A DNA stretch of 64,000 bases from contig JANQGX010000016.1 of the NCBI GenBank assembly GCA_028282885.1, positions 186,001-250,000 on the forward strand, read 5' to 3'. Shown one piece after another: positions 27,300 through 35,731 of the stretch. Numbering within the stretch: position 1 is the stretch's first letter; each line of letters starts with the position of its first letter. The notes under the pieces were generated by a model. That model did not search any database. It worked only from the letters and a program-made list of their open reading frames with translations, and was not told where the DNA came from. The stretch is from SAR324 cluster bacterium. GTDB lineage: Bacteria; SAR324; XYD2-FULL-50-16. The position numbers were made by a program, and so were the translations under genes.

Positions 27300-28295
27300 T
27301 CAGGTTTGATTTTTGAGGTCGAATCGTTTGATTTTATCGTAGAGAGTGCTGCGGCTGATCCCCAGTCGACTGGCTGCAACTTTTTTATTCCAGTCGCTTG
27401 CTTCCAGGATTTTCAAAATATGTCTTTTTTCGTTGGTGGCCAGGGTTTCATCTTTATCGGGGCTTGAATCGACTTCTGCTTCCAAATTGATAAAAGGCAG
27501 GTCTCCGGATTGAATACGATCCTGCTTGGCCAAGGTGACGGCGTACTCTATGCTGTGTTCCAGTTCCCGGCTATTTCCGGGCCAATTGTAATTCTTCAGT
27601 TCCTCAAGAGCATCGGGTGTGAAATCTATGATAATTTTGCCCAGTTTTTCGGCGTACTTGTTTAAAAAATGGCGCGCGAGAAGGGGGATATCTCCAGCTT
27701 TGTCACGAAGGGCAGGGAGGAAAACGGGAATCACATTCAGGCGATAGAACAGGTCAGCCCTGAACTCACGTGCCTGAACCTGTTCTTTGAGATTCTTATT
27801 CGAGGCGGTGATGATTCTGATATCAACATTGATAATCTCATCCCCGCCGATCCGTTTGAGCTTTTGGGTTTGCAGAACCCGCAGCAATTTGACCTGGGCC
27901 TGGGGAGATATATCGCCGATTTCGTCAAGAAATACAGTACCTCCATCAGCTTGTTCGAAACGTCCTGCCCAGGTTTTAGAAGCGCCGGTAAAGGCACCCT
28001 TTTCATATCCGAACAGTTCACTTTCCAGCAGTGTTTCAGGATAGGCAGAGCAATTAATAACAATGAACGGCTTATTTTTTCTTGGACTCAACCGATGTAT
28101 CGCTCTTGCCACCAGCTCTTTCCCCGTTCCGCTCTCTCCCTGGATCATTACCGTGGTATCGGTTACAGCTACGTCCTCGATAAGCTGATAGAGCTTCTGC
28201 ATTTTTGGATCATTGCCGACTATCCTTTCAAATTGTCCGGGGGTTTTATCGAGGATCTTTTCAGCTCCCGGCTGAGTCTGGCGGTCAATTGTCAT
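27300..28295 (-). CDS. Sigma-54-dependent activator lacking a receiver domain
   Basis: A 331-residue enhancer-binding protein. A short N-terminal tail (1-25) leads directly into the AAA+ domain: Walker A GESGTGKE (53-60), the GAFTGA loop that contacts sigma-54 (100-105), and Walker B VFLDEIGD (121-128). The Fis-type DNA-binding helix-turn-helix is at the C-terminus (NKKVAASRLGISRSTLYDKIKRFD). No receiver, PAS or GAF domain is present, so control must come from a partner protein or expression level. It lies 52 bp after the hybrid kinase gene, so the kinase operon probably includes it. Confidence 0.9.
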   Translation of the reverse strand: MTIDRQTQPGAEKILDKTPGQFERIVGNDPKMQKLYQLIEDVAVTDTTVMIQGESGTGKELVARAIHRLSPRKNKPFIVINCSAYPETLLESELFGYEKGAFTGASKTWAGRFEQADGGTVFLDEIGDISPQAQVKLLRVLQTQKLKRIGGDEIINVDIRIITASNKNLKEQVQAREFRADLFYRLNVIPVFLPALRDKAGDIPLLARHFLNKYAEKLGKIIIDFTPDALEELKNYNWPGNSRELEHSIEYAVTLAKQDRIQSGDLPFINLEAEVDSSPDKDETLATNEKRHILKILEASDWNKKVAASRLGISRSTLYDKIKRFDLKNQT

Positions 28296-28347
28296 TTTGG
28301 TTAAATGAAAAAATCAAGTTCCGTTTGTAAAACTGTTTCACAAAGCC

Positions 28348-31300
28348 TTAGCCCTTTCTCAGGGTCAGAACAACCTCGGTTCCCCGCTGGCGGTCCCCTG
28401 TTTTTTCCGTTTCCGAGAGTACCGATATCTTTCCACCATATGCTTCCACAAAGCTTCTGACCAGGGGCATTCCCCACCCGGTGCCGGTTTCATCCTGGGT
28501 TCCGCTTCGGCTCGTGGCTTTATCCAGGTCAAAGAGATTATCCAGGATCGCCTGAGGTATCCCGATCCCATAGTCCCTGAAGGAGACAGCAATCTTTCCA
28601 TTGATTTCAGAGGCTTTGATCTCGATGACCGAATCCGGGTATGAAAACTTGATGGCGTTGGTCAGGATATTGTTAATCACGGAGTTGATAAAGCTGGTTT
28701 TCTCCACCATTACACTGGTTGACTTGGCCACATCCATCAGCAGGGTAAGCTGTTTTCTGTGAAAGTTTTGTGACAGCATCTTCTCCGATTCCAGGATCAG
28801 GTCGAGCAGATCGTGACTGGAAGCATTCTGACCCGGATTGGCTTCATCCAACATTCTGAACTGCTTGACCATTCCGATGATCGCGATCCCGTTATCTACT
28901 GCCGTCTGCATGTAGTCACTCATCTCTCCAAACATTGAGGAATCGGATTCAAGCAGTTCAATGGCACTGCTCAGACTGGTAAAAGGGTTCATCAGATCAT
29001 GACAGAGAATATGAAGAAATTGCTTCATCTGGTCATTTTTAACCGATAGTTCCCCGGTCCTTTCCCGGACCCGAATTTCCAGGGTCTGATTCATTGCTTC
29101 AAGATCCTGTTTAACTCTGGTCAGTTCCCGTGCATAATTCTGAATTTTCAATTGGTTTTCGATCCGACTTAGCAACTCATTTTTGGCAAAGGGTTTGGCG
29201 ATGTAATCATTGGCACCGCAGTCCAATCCCTTTACCAGGTCACTGATCCGGTTTTTGGCTGTCAGGATGATGATGGGCAACTCAACTGCAGGATGATCTT
29301 CCCTGATCCTGGTGCAGAGGTCATAACCGGTCATCCTTGGCATCATCAGATCGAGAATTATCAGGTCCGGGGTCAGATTCTTCAGTTTCTCCAAAGCTTC
29401 ATATCCATCCAGGGCGGAAACAACCGCAAATCCCGCGGTTCTTAACTGGCTTTGCAGGACCTGTATATTGACCGGTTCGTCATCCACCACCAGGATAGTC
29501 TGCTTATGTGATCTCCCCGGGGCCAAATCATCATTTACCTCGGTTATCGAATCTTTCAGCCTGGCCATCGAGTCCGGCAGGTTATCTCGGGAAGTAAGCG
29601 GAAGGTCCTGAGTCGGATGAACATCCTTATCGTCAACCGGAAGGAGGAAGAAGAACTCCGAGCCTTCGCCCGGCTTACTTTTGACCGCCAATTCACCGCC
29701 GTGCAGCTCTACAAGTTTGCGGGTGACGGCAAGGCCTAGTCCTGATCCTCCAAATTCTCTTGATATGGAGCCGTCTGCCTGTTCAAAGGACTCGAAAATG
29801 GCAGTCTGTTTCTCCTCAGCGATGCCGATTCCCGTATCTTTGACCGAAACCATAACCGATCCCTTCTCAACCCAAGCGTTGATTGAGACGGTACCCTCCG
29901 GGGTGAACTTAATGGCATTTCCCACAAGATTCATCAAAATCTGCTGCAGTCGGTCCTCATCAGCCAGAACATAAGGGAGTGAATCCGGAACGTTGTTTTC
30001 CAGTGTCAGTGTTTTCCCCCCCAGCAAGACACCGGAAAAGGTGACAATCATCTCGGTAACAGCTTTTAGATCAAGGGGTTTGCTTGCCAGTGAAATATCG
30101 GAGTATTTCAGCTTGGAAAAATCAAGTATATCATTCACAAGACTGGCCAGACGCTTACCACTGGATATGATCATAAACAGGTGTTGCTCCGCTTCCCCGT
30201 CCAATCGCCCTTTGGCCCCGTCCAACAGACCCTCTGCCAGCCCAATGATGCCGGTTAAAGGCGTTCTCAACTCGTGGGAGGTATTGGTAACGAATTCATC
30301 TTTGAGTTTATCCAGTTCCAGTAATCGTTTGTTTCTCCGTTCCAGCTCAATAGAGAGATATTCCACATCGGAAAACGCTCTTGAGAAACGGGCGGACAAA
30401 ACATATGCCTGGCACAGGATACAGATAAACACGCCAAAGGGGAGCAGCATGGAGGTTGGCAGAATCATCCTGTTATAAAGGATATCATTAACCACCGTCA
30501 GAAAAAGAACGATAAAGCCAAATAATAACGGTTTTGCTCCCTCCCGCTTTCGTTTTACAGCGACCACAAATACTACAACCAACCCGAAACAGGCCGCTAT
30601 CAGGTAGACCTGAAAGTAGATGAGAATCTGGGAAAAAAATCGAACCGGTCCGATAACGGAAAGAGCGCATGCCGCAGTGACCACGATAGCACTTTTGAGC
30701 AACCAGTGCGGGAGTTCACGAGGAAAGAGGTTATGGACAAACAAAACGGCAACAGGCAGGGGCAGGTATAGAGACAGATATTCAATCTTCAGTAGCAATC
30801 CCCAATCGATTCCGGGAACAAGTTTGAGGATAAAATATTGACCAACCACGATGTTTCTTAGCGCCACAACAGCGCAAAAAAGACCAAAATAGAGGGGAGC
30901 CCGATCCTTGCGTCTCACGAAATACAATCCAAAATGATACAGCGCCATGATTAGGATACTACCGAACAGAAACAGGTCGTAGTTTCGCCTGTTTTCCCAT
31001 TTGTTTGAAATCTGATGACTCAGTCCCAGGATGATCTCTTTTTCCAACCCACCCTTTCTATGGTGATAATTGGAAACCTGGGCCACGATGTTCAGTCTGT
31101 CTTCACAAACAACAACATCTTCTATATGAGGTCTGTATTCGGGAACCGAGGTTTCAGCGGAACTACCGACCCTTCCCACTCTCGTTACCAACTGTCCGTT
31201 AATAAAAAGATTATATGCGGTCTGCTCGTATTTAAATTCCAGACCCAAGAGCCTGCATGAGGACAATTCAGAGGGGGAACGTGGGTTTTTTACAACAACT

Positions 31301-31683
31301 GAGGCATGTGATCCCGTTACCAAAGGGCGTGATTTGTCAAGGTTATCAGGCAGGATAACATGTAAACGATATGTGGCATATCCGTCACCCTGGAGAGGTT
31401 TACCATCAATCGTATATCCGTTCCAATTTCCGGGAAGATTGATATATCCGTTCCTACTGCCTTCCTCAAAATCCGGCTTCAGCAATTGTTTCCAGAAAAA
31501 CTCCCATTCTCCCCTAAGCTGAACCGGTCCATCCTTCTGAAAATCCCATTGACGTAAATCCAGCACCCCTTTGGTCGCTACCGGTTCCTTTTTACCGGAG
31601 TAGTAGAACTTACAAGAGACAAGTAATAACAGGGGAATGAGTAGTAAACAGAGTTGAAGCGGTTTTTTCAAAATCATTATCAT
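28348..31683 (-). CDS. Hybrid sensor kinase: 7TMR-DISM, HK, REC, HK
   Basis: A 1111-residue protein. It begins with a lipobox-like signal (LLLLVSC, Cys24), then a 7TMR-DISM-type extracytoplasmic domain (about 35-225), seven membrane helices (about 233-432), a coiled coil, a HisKA/HATPase pair (phospho-His470 in NTSHELRTPLTG; G-boxes near DTGIGI and GGSGLGLA), a receiver (728-850; phospho-Asp778, Lys830), and a second kinase module with histidine H895 (HILCHDLMNPF) and its own ATPase domain (NNILTNAIKF, TGTGWGMPL). Start and NMO-like gene stop overlap by 4 bp (ATGA). A paralogue with the same sensor lies at 57774-60767. Confidence 0.88.
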   Translation of the reverse strand: MIMILKKPLQLCLLLIPLLLLVSCKFYYSGKKEPVATKGVLDLRQWDFQKDGPVQLRGEWEFFWKQLLKPDFEEGSRNGYINLPGNWNGYTIDGKPLQGDGYATYRLHVILPDNLDKSRPLVTGSHASVVVKNPRSPSELSSCRLLGLEFKYEQTAYNLFINGQLVTRVGRVGSSAETSVPEYRPHIEDVVVCEDRLNIVAQVSNYHHRKGGLEKEIILGLSHQISNKWENRRNYDLFLFGSILIMALYHFGLYFVRRKDRAPLYFGLFCAVVALRNIVVGQYFILKLVPGIDWGLLLKIEYLSLYLPLPVAVLFVHNLFPRELPHWLLKSAIVVTAACALSVIGPVRFFSQILIYFQVYLIAACFGLVVVFVVAVKRKREGAKPLLFGFIVLFLTVVNDILYNRMILPTSMLLPFGVFICILCQAYVLSARFSRAFSDVEYLSIELERRNKRLLELDKLKDEFVTNTSHELRTPLTGIIGLAEGLLDGAKGRLDGEAEQHLFMIISSGKRLASLVNDILDFSKLKYSDISLASKPLDLKAVTEMIVTFSGVLLGGKTLTLENNVPDSLPYVLADEDRLQQILMNLVGNAIKFTPEGTVSINAWVEKGSVMVSVKDTGIGIAEEKQTAIFESFEQADGSISREFGGSGLGLAVTRKLVELHGGELAVKSKPGEGSEFFFLLPVDDKDVHPTQDLPLTSRDNLPDSMARLKDSITEVNDDLAPGRSHKQTILVVDDEPVNIQVLQSQLRTAGFAVVSALDGYEALEKLKNLTPDLIILDLMMPRMTGYDLCTRIREDHPAVELPIIILTAKNRISDLVKGLDCGANDYIAKPFAKNELLSRIENQLKIQNYARELTRVKQDLEAMNQTLEIRVRERTGELSVKNDQMKQFLHILCHDLMNPFTSLSSAIELLESDSSMFGEMSDYMQTAVDNGIAIIGMVKQFRMLDEANPGQNASSHDLLDLILESEKMLSQNFHRKQLTLLMDVAKSTSVMVEKTSFINSVINNILTNAIKFSYPDSVIEIKASEINGKIAVSFRDYGIGIPQAILDNLFDLDKATSRSGTQDETGTGWGMPLVRSFVEAYGGKISVLSETEKTGDRQRGTEVVLTLRKG

Positions 31684-32639
31684 TGAATTTCATTTAGATC
31701 GGAAGAGAGTAGTGTTTCCCGACAGGTCACAAACTCTTCCCAGATCTCCTTGATGATAGTACCCGCTGGTTTGATCGAATCAATAGTAGCGGATATCTGT
31801 CCGATTTCAAGCTCTCCCTCCTCCAGATCCCCCTCAAAAATGCCCTTCTTCGCCCTGCGCATGCCAAGCAGGTTTCGCAGGGTTTCGATGTCGGCACCTC
31901 TTTTTTCGGCGGCATCCACCCGTTCAAAAAACTGGTTTTTGATGATCCGGACAGGTGTTAGTTGTTTCAGGGTCAGCGCTGTTTCACCTTCTGATGTATT
32001 GACGATTCGTTCCTTGAACCGTTGGTGCGCAGAACTCTCCTTACTGACCGCAAAACGACTTCCAATTTGAACCCCGTCCGCACCAAGTGCCATAGCCCCA
32101 AGCATTCCCCTGCCATCACCGATGCCACCGGCAGCAAGCAACGGCAGCGATACTGCCTTCCTGACCATGGGTACCAGACAAAAGGTTGTGGATTCTTCCC
32201 TGCCATTGTGACCTCCGGCTTCAAATCCTTCTGCCACAATTGCATCCACACCGGCAGCCTCGCATTTTTCAGCAAATCTGACATTGGAAACCACGTGAAC
32301 GACAATGATTCCTCTCTCCTTGAGAAACGGAGTCCAGGTTTTGGGATTCCCCGCAGAGGTAAAAACGATGGGGACCTCCTGCTCTTCGATGATCCGCATG
32401 AGCTTTTCAATATCCGGATAGAGCAACGGGATATTTACCCCAAAAGGTTTATTCGTAGCGGCTTTGCACTTAACCAGATGTTCCTGTAAGGTCTCGGGAT
32501 ACATAGAGCCCGCCCCTATCAGCCCCAAACCTCCGGCATTGCTGACTGCAGCCGCCAATCTCCAGCCGCTGCACCAGACCATGCCACCTTGAATAATGGG
32601 GTAGGTGATGTCAAATAGTGAAGTTATCCTGTTTTTCAT
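31680..32639 (-). CDS. Nitronate monooxygenase/FabK-family flavoprotein
   Basis: A 319-residue TIM-barrel FMN enzyme of the nitronate monooxygenase/enoyl-ACP reductase II (FabK) superfamily. Diagnostic blocks: YPIIQGGMVWCSGWRLAAAVSNAGGLGLIG, PFGVNIPLL, AEGFEAGGHNG (the catalytic histidine region) and LPLLAAGGIGDGRGMLGAMALGADGVQIGSRF. Separating a nitronate-detoxifying enzyme from a FabK-type reductase needs a closer comparison than sequence reading allows. It is first in a run with the hybrid kinase and the sigma-54 activator, and overlaps the kinase start by 4 bp, an odd partner for signalling genes. Confidence 0.85.
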   Translation of the reverse strand: MKNRITSLFDITYPIIQGGMVWCSGWRLAAAVSNAGGLGLIGAGSMYPETLQEHLVKCKAATNKPFGVNIPLLYPDIEKLMRIIEEQEVPIVFTSAGNPKTWTPFLKERGIIVVHVVSNVRFAEKCEAAGVDAIVAEGFEAGGHNGREESTTFCLVPMVRKAVSLPLLAAGGIGDGRGMLGAMALGADGVQIGSRFAVSKESSAHQRFKERIVNTSEGETALTLKQLTPVRIIKNQFFERVDAAEKRGADIETLRNLLGMRRAKKGIFEGDLEEGELEIGQISATIDSIKPAGTIIKEIWEEFVTCRETLLSSDLNEIQ

Positions 32640-32976
32640 TTTTCCTCTGTTTAAAATCGGTTAGGAAAATCAAAAACCTGCCACCAGAGTGAGCAACGAT
32701 CCCCTACGACCGTGTTGTTTTTTAGATTAACCGAATCAGTCCATGATCTCAATCGGCATTTTGTGGCTTCACTGAAGAGCGCATCTTATCCCGGCATTTG
32801 CACCCGTCCGATTTCCCTTTCAACAATCAAATCCTGTTACTCGCTGTGAAGTTCTCTTAATAAAATCATTCCACTAGTCAAAATCCAGCAGATAGGATAG
32901 GGTTCTATCTGCTTATATTTAGAAATCAATTTCATAGATCGACATAAACAACAGGAACGATCGCAAGGAGAGAAAT
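32640..32976. other. Divergent intergenic region
   Basis: A 337-bp region between the flavoprotein gene (minus) and the lysoplasmalogenase gene (plus). It should carry promoters in both directions. I see no ORF, RNA gene or convincing palindrome. Confidence 0.35.
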
Positions 32977-33630
32977 ATGATCCCGATTCTGATTGGAGTT
33001 CTGATTATTACCGTGTCCCTGCTGATTAGAGCTGAATTCGCGGATAACAAAAGGCAGATCTATATTTTCAAACCCATATCAACACTGCTTATCATCATCG
33101 TCATCATAAACTCGTTTTTTGCCAATTCTGTCGGACAGTTTTATAAGCAGACTATCCTTTTGGGAATGGTTCTCAGCATGGGCGGAGATGTTGCTCTCAT
33201 GTTTGAATCCAGAAAAGCATTCTTATCCGGATTGGTCCTGTTCCTGCTGGGACATATCGCTTACACCGTCACCCTGGTTTATCACAACGGCTTTCTGATC
33301 AACGGAGTTTTGATACCCCTTATCATTGGTCTAGTCGGACTTGCTTTCTTTGCCTATCTCTATTCCGGTCTGAAAAACATGAAACTGCCGGTCTTGTTTT
33401 ACATTCTGGTCATCTCTCTGATGCTAAACAGCGCATTACTGTCTTATCGCTCCGATTTTTTCAACACAACCCAGGCCTGGCAGTTGGCAACCGGAGCAAC
33501 GCTTTTCTACCTGTCGGATGTCGTTTTGGCTATCAATAAATTCAAAATACCTTTCAGACTCAACCGGCTGAGCCTGATCGCCTATTTCTCGGGTCAGCTT
33601 TTTATTGCCCTCAGTACTCATTATTTTTAG
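32977..33630 (+). CDS. YhhN/TMEM86-family lysoplasmalogenase-like membrane protein
   Basis: A 217-residue protein with about seven to eight membrane helices and family features: GMVLSMGGDVALMFESRKAFLSGLVLFLLGHIAY (conserved glycine/aspartate pattern) and the C-terminal LSDVVLAINKFKIPFRLNRLSLIAYFSGQLFIALS. YhhN/TMEM86 enzymes hydrolyse the vinyl-ether bond of lysoplasmalogens; in bacteria the activity is often unproven. Start ATG at 32977, with AAGGAGAG 7 nt upstream (gcaaggagagaaatATG), so the start is well supported. It stands as a single gene. Confidence 0.85.
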   Translation: MIPILIGVLIITVSLLIRAEFADNKRQIYIFKPISTLLIIIVIINSFFANSVGQFYKQTILLGMVLSMGGDVALMFESRKAFLSGLVLFLLGHIAYTVTLVYHNGFLINGVLIPLIIGLVGLAFFAYLYSGLKNMKLPVLFYILVISLMLNSALLSYRSDFFNTTQAWQLATGATLFYLSDVVLAINKFKIPFRLNRLSLIAYFSGQLFIALSTHYF

Positions 33631-34048
33631 ACCAAATGAACTAGTTTCATGAAACAATCACAACCCCATTTTTAAGAAAACGCCTTCGTCTTTTCTGGTT
33701 TTCAGGCATTGCCTTTGGGAGATGAATCGGCGATCACGGTAGACCGATACCTGCGAAGACATCGGAACCGGTCGTGATTATTGACTGGTAAACGGAAAAC
33801 TTACAAATTTGTTGGTTAGTCGGATCAATTCGTCAAAATTGCAGGAAGAGGATTGGGGAGTTTCATCTTTAAACAAAACTGATTAGCTACAGTTGGCTGA
33901 AAATAAAGACAATTAAAAATCACCTGTTTTTTTTGATTGTTTTGGCTTAATAATTGTAGAAAACCTAAACTATCGAATTGATGCATGGAGCATCAGGCGA
34001 GATTGAGCAGCCTGCTAATCGATCATACTTACTTAAAGGGGGTTAAAA
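33631..34048. other. Intergenic region with a short palindrome
   Basis: A 418-bp region between YhhN and the unknown lipoprotein (both plus). A perfect 12-bp palindrome GTTTCATGAAAC lies at 33644-33655, just after the YhhN stop. The end of the region carries AAAGGGGG 6 nt before the lipoprotein ATG. No RNA gene or ORF supported. Confidence 0.35.
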
Positions 34049-35377
34049 ATGAAAAAAGCACTTTTGAGTTTTTTTCTGGTTTTCTTTCTGATTGCTTCAT
34101 TTGGTTGTAGTTCGGATGATGACGATGATGTCTCCACAGATACCGATGAACGTTCGGAAGTTGTCAGTAATGCATTGGTTGACATACCATCCTCACTCAG
34201 TTCATCCTCTTCCAGCTCAGCAACTGCTTCACTCTATTCAACATCAGCAAGGGTCTTGAGTACGGCACCCACCACCGAAGACCAACCGGTATGGGCGGTA
34301 TATGAGGGAATCCGCCAAAATGTCGGTGCCATGGAGGCTTGGGCTTCTACGATCAATACCTTTACCAAGGTAATTTACGGCGTTATCGGCAGGGTCGAAT
34401 CCGGAGATTGGACAAACTCCTCTCCCGGTACTGGAGAACCGTCCCGAATCGTCTGGGGTCCGGACACTGTAAATGGTTATGATTCCAAAATGGAATTGTA
34501 TTTCGACGATCAGAAAGGGTTCGAGGCGTATCTTACGGTTAACGAAACGGAACAAACCGCCAAGGGAATATACACCTGGGATTTTTCCATTGCCACCGAT
34601 AGTAACGATCCCAGCAATGATGCCAAGATCCAGTTTATCTTTGATTCCACTGCAACGTCCGGGACCAAGCAGATGGCAATCAAGGTTCAGAATATGAACG
34701 GAGACAGCAGCAGCGGTCCAGAAAATGCCTGGATAAAAGTCACACAATCCACAGACAATGTGATAACCCTCTGGGGGAACTACTATTTTCCGGCCTTGGA
34801 CTGGTTTTCCGATGCTACGGATGATACGGCTGAGGCACGTAACTATGTTTTTGCGGCTACCGGATTTGACGAGCAGGGACAAAGCGATGACAAAAAGAAC
34901 ATGGCGATTCTGCAATTGGCCTTGCCACCATCAGATTCCACCGCGGATGATTATTGGACCAGTGAAAGCGTCAGCGCCATATTCGTGGAGAAGCTCAAGG
35001 AAGTTTGGGACGCCACCGGACTCAGTGTCAGCAATATTGCCTTCTGGACCGGAATCGATCTTTCCGGTGTATCGGCCATTACCGATCTGACTTACGCCCA
35101 GGTCATTGAAATTCTTGAATGGGCCAGAAACAACTCCTCCTCAACAGGAGCTTCAGAATTAAGTAAACTGATTCACGTAACCAAAATGGTCAATCCGGCC
35201 TATTTTGATTCCGATGGATTTGCAGGTACCTGTTACGATCCCGATGACGATGGAACCTGCGACCAGGGAACCGCTACGGATGTACCTAGCGGATTCGATG
35301 ATCTCGACATCGATGCCGTTGCCAGCGATGTCGTGACCCCAGCCACTGTCAAGAGCCTTTCAGTGGATTTTCTTTAA
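34049..35377 (+). CDS. Lipoprotein of unknown function
   Basis: A 442-residue protein. Lipoprotein signal with lipobox SFGC (Cys20), then an aspartate cluster (SSDDDDDVSTDTDE), a run of six serines (LSSSSSSSATA) and a linker typical of surface tethers. The mature part (about 75-420) is rich in W, D and S/T with short beta-like segments (for example NAWIKVTQSTDNVITLWGNYYF); I do not recognise a domain. The end carries an acidic DPDDDGTCD pattern reminiscent of calcium-binding loops. AAAGGGGG precedes the start by 6 nt. Likely an outer-membrane surface lipoprotein. A bulged 12-bp hairpin follows the stop. Confidence 0.7.
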   Translation: MKKALLSFFLVFFLIASFGCSSDDDDDVSTDTDERSEVVSNALVDIPSSLSSSSSSSATASLYSTSARVLSTAPTTEDQPVWAVYEGIRQNVGAMEAWASTINTFTKVIYGVIGRVESGDWTNSSPGTGEPSRIVWGPDTVNGYDSKMELYFDDQKGFEAYLTVNETEQTAKGIYTWDFSIATDSNDPSNDAKIQFIFDSTATSGTKQMAIKVQNMNGDSSSGPENAWIKVTQSTDNVITLWGNYYFPALDWFSDATDDTAEARNYVFAATGFDEQGQSDDKKNMAILQLALPPSDSTADDYWTSESVSAIFVEKLKEVWDATGLSVSNIAFWTGIDLSGVSAITDLTYAQVIEILEWARNNSSSTGASELSKLIHVTKMVNPAYFDSDGFAGTCYDPDDDGTCDQGTATDVPSGFDDLDIDAVASDVVTPATVKSLSVDFL

Positions 35378-35397
35378 ACCAAGCATTTAACTCCTCT

Positions 35398-35442
35398 CCG
35401 ACTATTCCTGTCAGGAACTTGCCACCCTGGCAGGAATGTCGG
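35398..35442 (+). other. Bulged hairpin after the lipoprotein gene
   Basis: CCGAC-t-ATTCCTG pairs with CAGGAAT-GTCGG: twelve base pairs with one bulged T and a 20-nt loop, 20 nt after the lipoprotein stop. No T-run follows, so it may mark a transcript end or a regulated boundary but is not a standard intrinsic terminator. Confidence 0.4.
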
Positions 35443-35609
35443 TGATGCTTCAGTTCCGACCTCTCCCTTTCCTGATTCCCATTTTTCTGCTGTGATCATC
35501 CGATTTGAATGCTTTGGTTTGCTTTATGCATTTTTGCCGTAAACTGCTCATCATTTACGGATAATAATCCAAGTTCATACGGATAACTTGCTTTAATCAT
35601 GGAGGAATC

Positions 35610-35717
35610 ATGGAAGACTCAATGAACACAATCGAATCTCTGAATGAAATCCTGGAATTATTGGAAAGTGGCGAAATCACGGAAGAGATGGCCAAGAAAC
35701 TGTTAAGTCTGTTTTAG
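35610..35717 (+). CDS. 35-residue small ORF
   Basis: ATG at 35610 with a perfect GGAGG 4 nt upstream, then 35 codons to TAG. The peptide is amphipathic and helical (IESLNEILELLESGEITEEMAKKLLSLF), with an SGEITEE turn separating two leucine-rich helices. It has no signal peptide. It converges on the acyl-CoA synthetase gene, 14 bp away. I do not recognise a family. The strong ribosome-binding site and clean protein character make it more likely real than most short frames here. Confidence 0.5.
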   Translation: MEDSMNTIESLNEILELLESGEITEEMAKKLLSLF

Positions 35718-35731
35718 CCCCTGATCCGAAG

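Noticed and set aside
33900..33965. Possible sigma-54 (-24/-12) promoter before the unknown lipoprotein
   Set aside because: GG and GT are 10 bp apart, but the -12 element reads GT instead of GC and the rest of the consensus is poor.
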